Positions 63,672 to 64,000 of a stretch of 64,000 bases of DNA are shown here, piece after piece. Position 1 is the first letter of the stretch; each line of letters begins with the position of its first letter. The DNA comes from Halalkalibacillus sediminis. Its GTDB lineage: Bacteria > Bacillota > Bacilli > Bacillales > Alkalibacillaceae. The stretch covers positions 558,001 to 622,000 of the forward strand of contig NZ_PJNH01000001.1 in NCBI RefSeq assembly GCF_002844535.1, in the 5' to 3' direction. The position numbers and the translations under genes were made by a program. The notes beneath the pieces were generated by a model. The model was given only the letters and a program-made list of their open reading frames with translations. It was not told the origin of the DNA and searched no databases.

Positions 63672-64000
63672 ATGACAAATAACAATAAATCTGTTGCGAC
63701 CTTTGCAGGAGGGTGCTTTTGGTGTATGGTCAAACCATTCGACCAGTGGGAAGGCGTGTACTCTGTAATTTCAGGCTATACTGGTGGTGAAATAAAAAAT
63801 CCATCTTATGAACAGATAAAAACAGGAAATACTGGACACCGTGAATCCGTACAAATCACTTACGACCCTGAAAGAATCAGTTATGAAACAATCCTTGATC
63901 TATATTGGACGCAAATAGACCCGACCGATCCAGATGGTCAGTTCCAAGACCGAGGTCCACAATATCAAACAGCCATTTTTTATCATGATGAAGATCAGAG
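63672..64000 (+). CDS. msrA: Peptide-methionine (S)-S-oxide reductase MsrA, 3' end cut by window
   Basis: The first 109 residues show canonical MsrA: AGGCFWCM with catalytic Cys15, VISGYTGG, GHRESVQITYDP and IDPTDPDGQFQDRGPQYQTAIFYHD. It reduces S-methionine sulfoxide and may be fused to MsrB beyond the edge. AAAGAGGTG precedes the ATG. It is distinct from the shorter msrA variant at 33259-33732. Confidence 0.93.
   Translation, partial: MTNNNKSVATFAGGCFWCMVKPFDQWEGVYSVISGYTGGEIKNPSYEQIKTGNTGHRESVQITYDPERISYETILDLYWTQIDPTDPDGQFQDRGPQYQTAIFYHDEDQ

Overview
The window looks like chromosomal DNA of a low-GC, spore-forming member of the Bacillaceae, with many acidic proteins that would fit a halotolerant species (inference). 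Two blocks share gene order with Bacillus subtilis: aconitase, a TlpA-type thioredoxin, spore protein Tlp, YneP, YneQ, PlsY, YneT, ParE and ParC (1.2-16.7 kb), and the yngJ-to-yngE type leucine/isovalerate degradation operon (18.5-24.9 kb). Tlp and YfhD support spore formation. Strong Shine-Dalgarno sites and many intrinsic terminators are typical of Bacillales.

Layout. 0-1 kb: 3' part of selA (selenocysteine synthase). 1.2-16.7 kb: core block of aconitase, a thiol-redox pair, small regulatory and spore proteins, YidD, FolE2, a CapA-like protein, PlsY, a GH18 protein and topoisomerase IV. 17-25 kb: a TetR regulator, then an operon for branched-chain acyl-CoA breakdown, with a promoter, an internal palindromic operator and a cre-like site. 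In this operon the YngI-type CoA ligase is reduced to its C-terminal domain. 25-30.3 kb: FAD dehydrogenase, acyl-CoA synthetase and bacterial nitric oxide synthase. 30.3-38.1 kb: accessory DNA with small genes, membrane proteins, GNAT, 2H phosphoesterase, VanZ and decayed genes. 38-51.8 kb: a multidomain peptidoglycan hydrolase, a probable selenoprotein, a large subtilase, SatD/DUF3307, a CDGSH protein, a K+ channel, a serine hydrolase and a CAP protein. 51.9-56.4 kb: a cassette-like series of minus-strand genes. 56.4-64 kb: CHY zinc finger, GDPD, class B PBP, TRAP permease with an SCP2 protein, a small sigma-B-type stress protein, a 1.1-kb element with inverted ends, and a second msrA at the right edge.

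Two observations stand out. (1) The redoxin gene at 39605-40363 has an in-frame UGA exactly where the redox-active cysteine is expected. A 6-bp stem with a GGU loop follows 15 nt downstream, which fits a bacterial SECIS element, and selA lies in the same window. Conventional ORF calling truncates this gene. (2) A 30-37 bp imperfect palindrome occurs 14 times, always oriented with its neighbouring gene. It mostly lies just after a stop codon and is sometimes followed by a terminator and promoter-like sequence. The genes between copies are small lipoproteins, a metallophosphoesterase, an orphan Imm30 immunity protein, a frameshifted DUF4272 gene and a DUF4362 lipoprotein. This resembles a gene-cassette or REP-type system; no recombinase is visible here.
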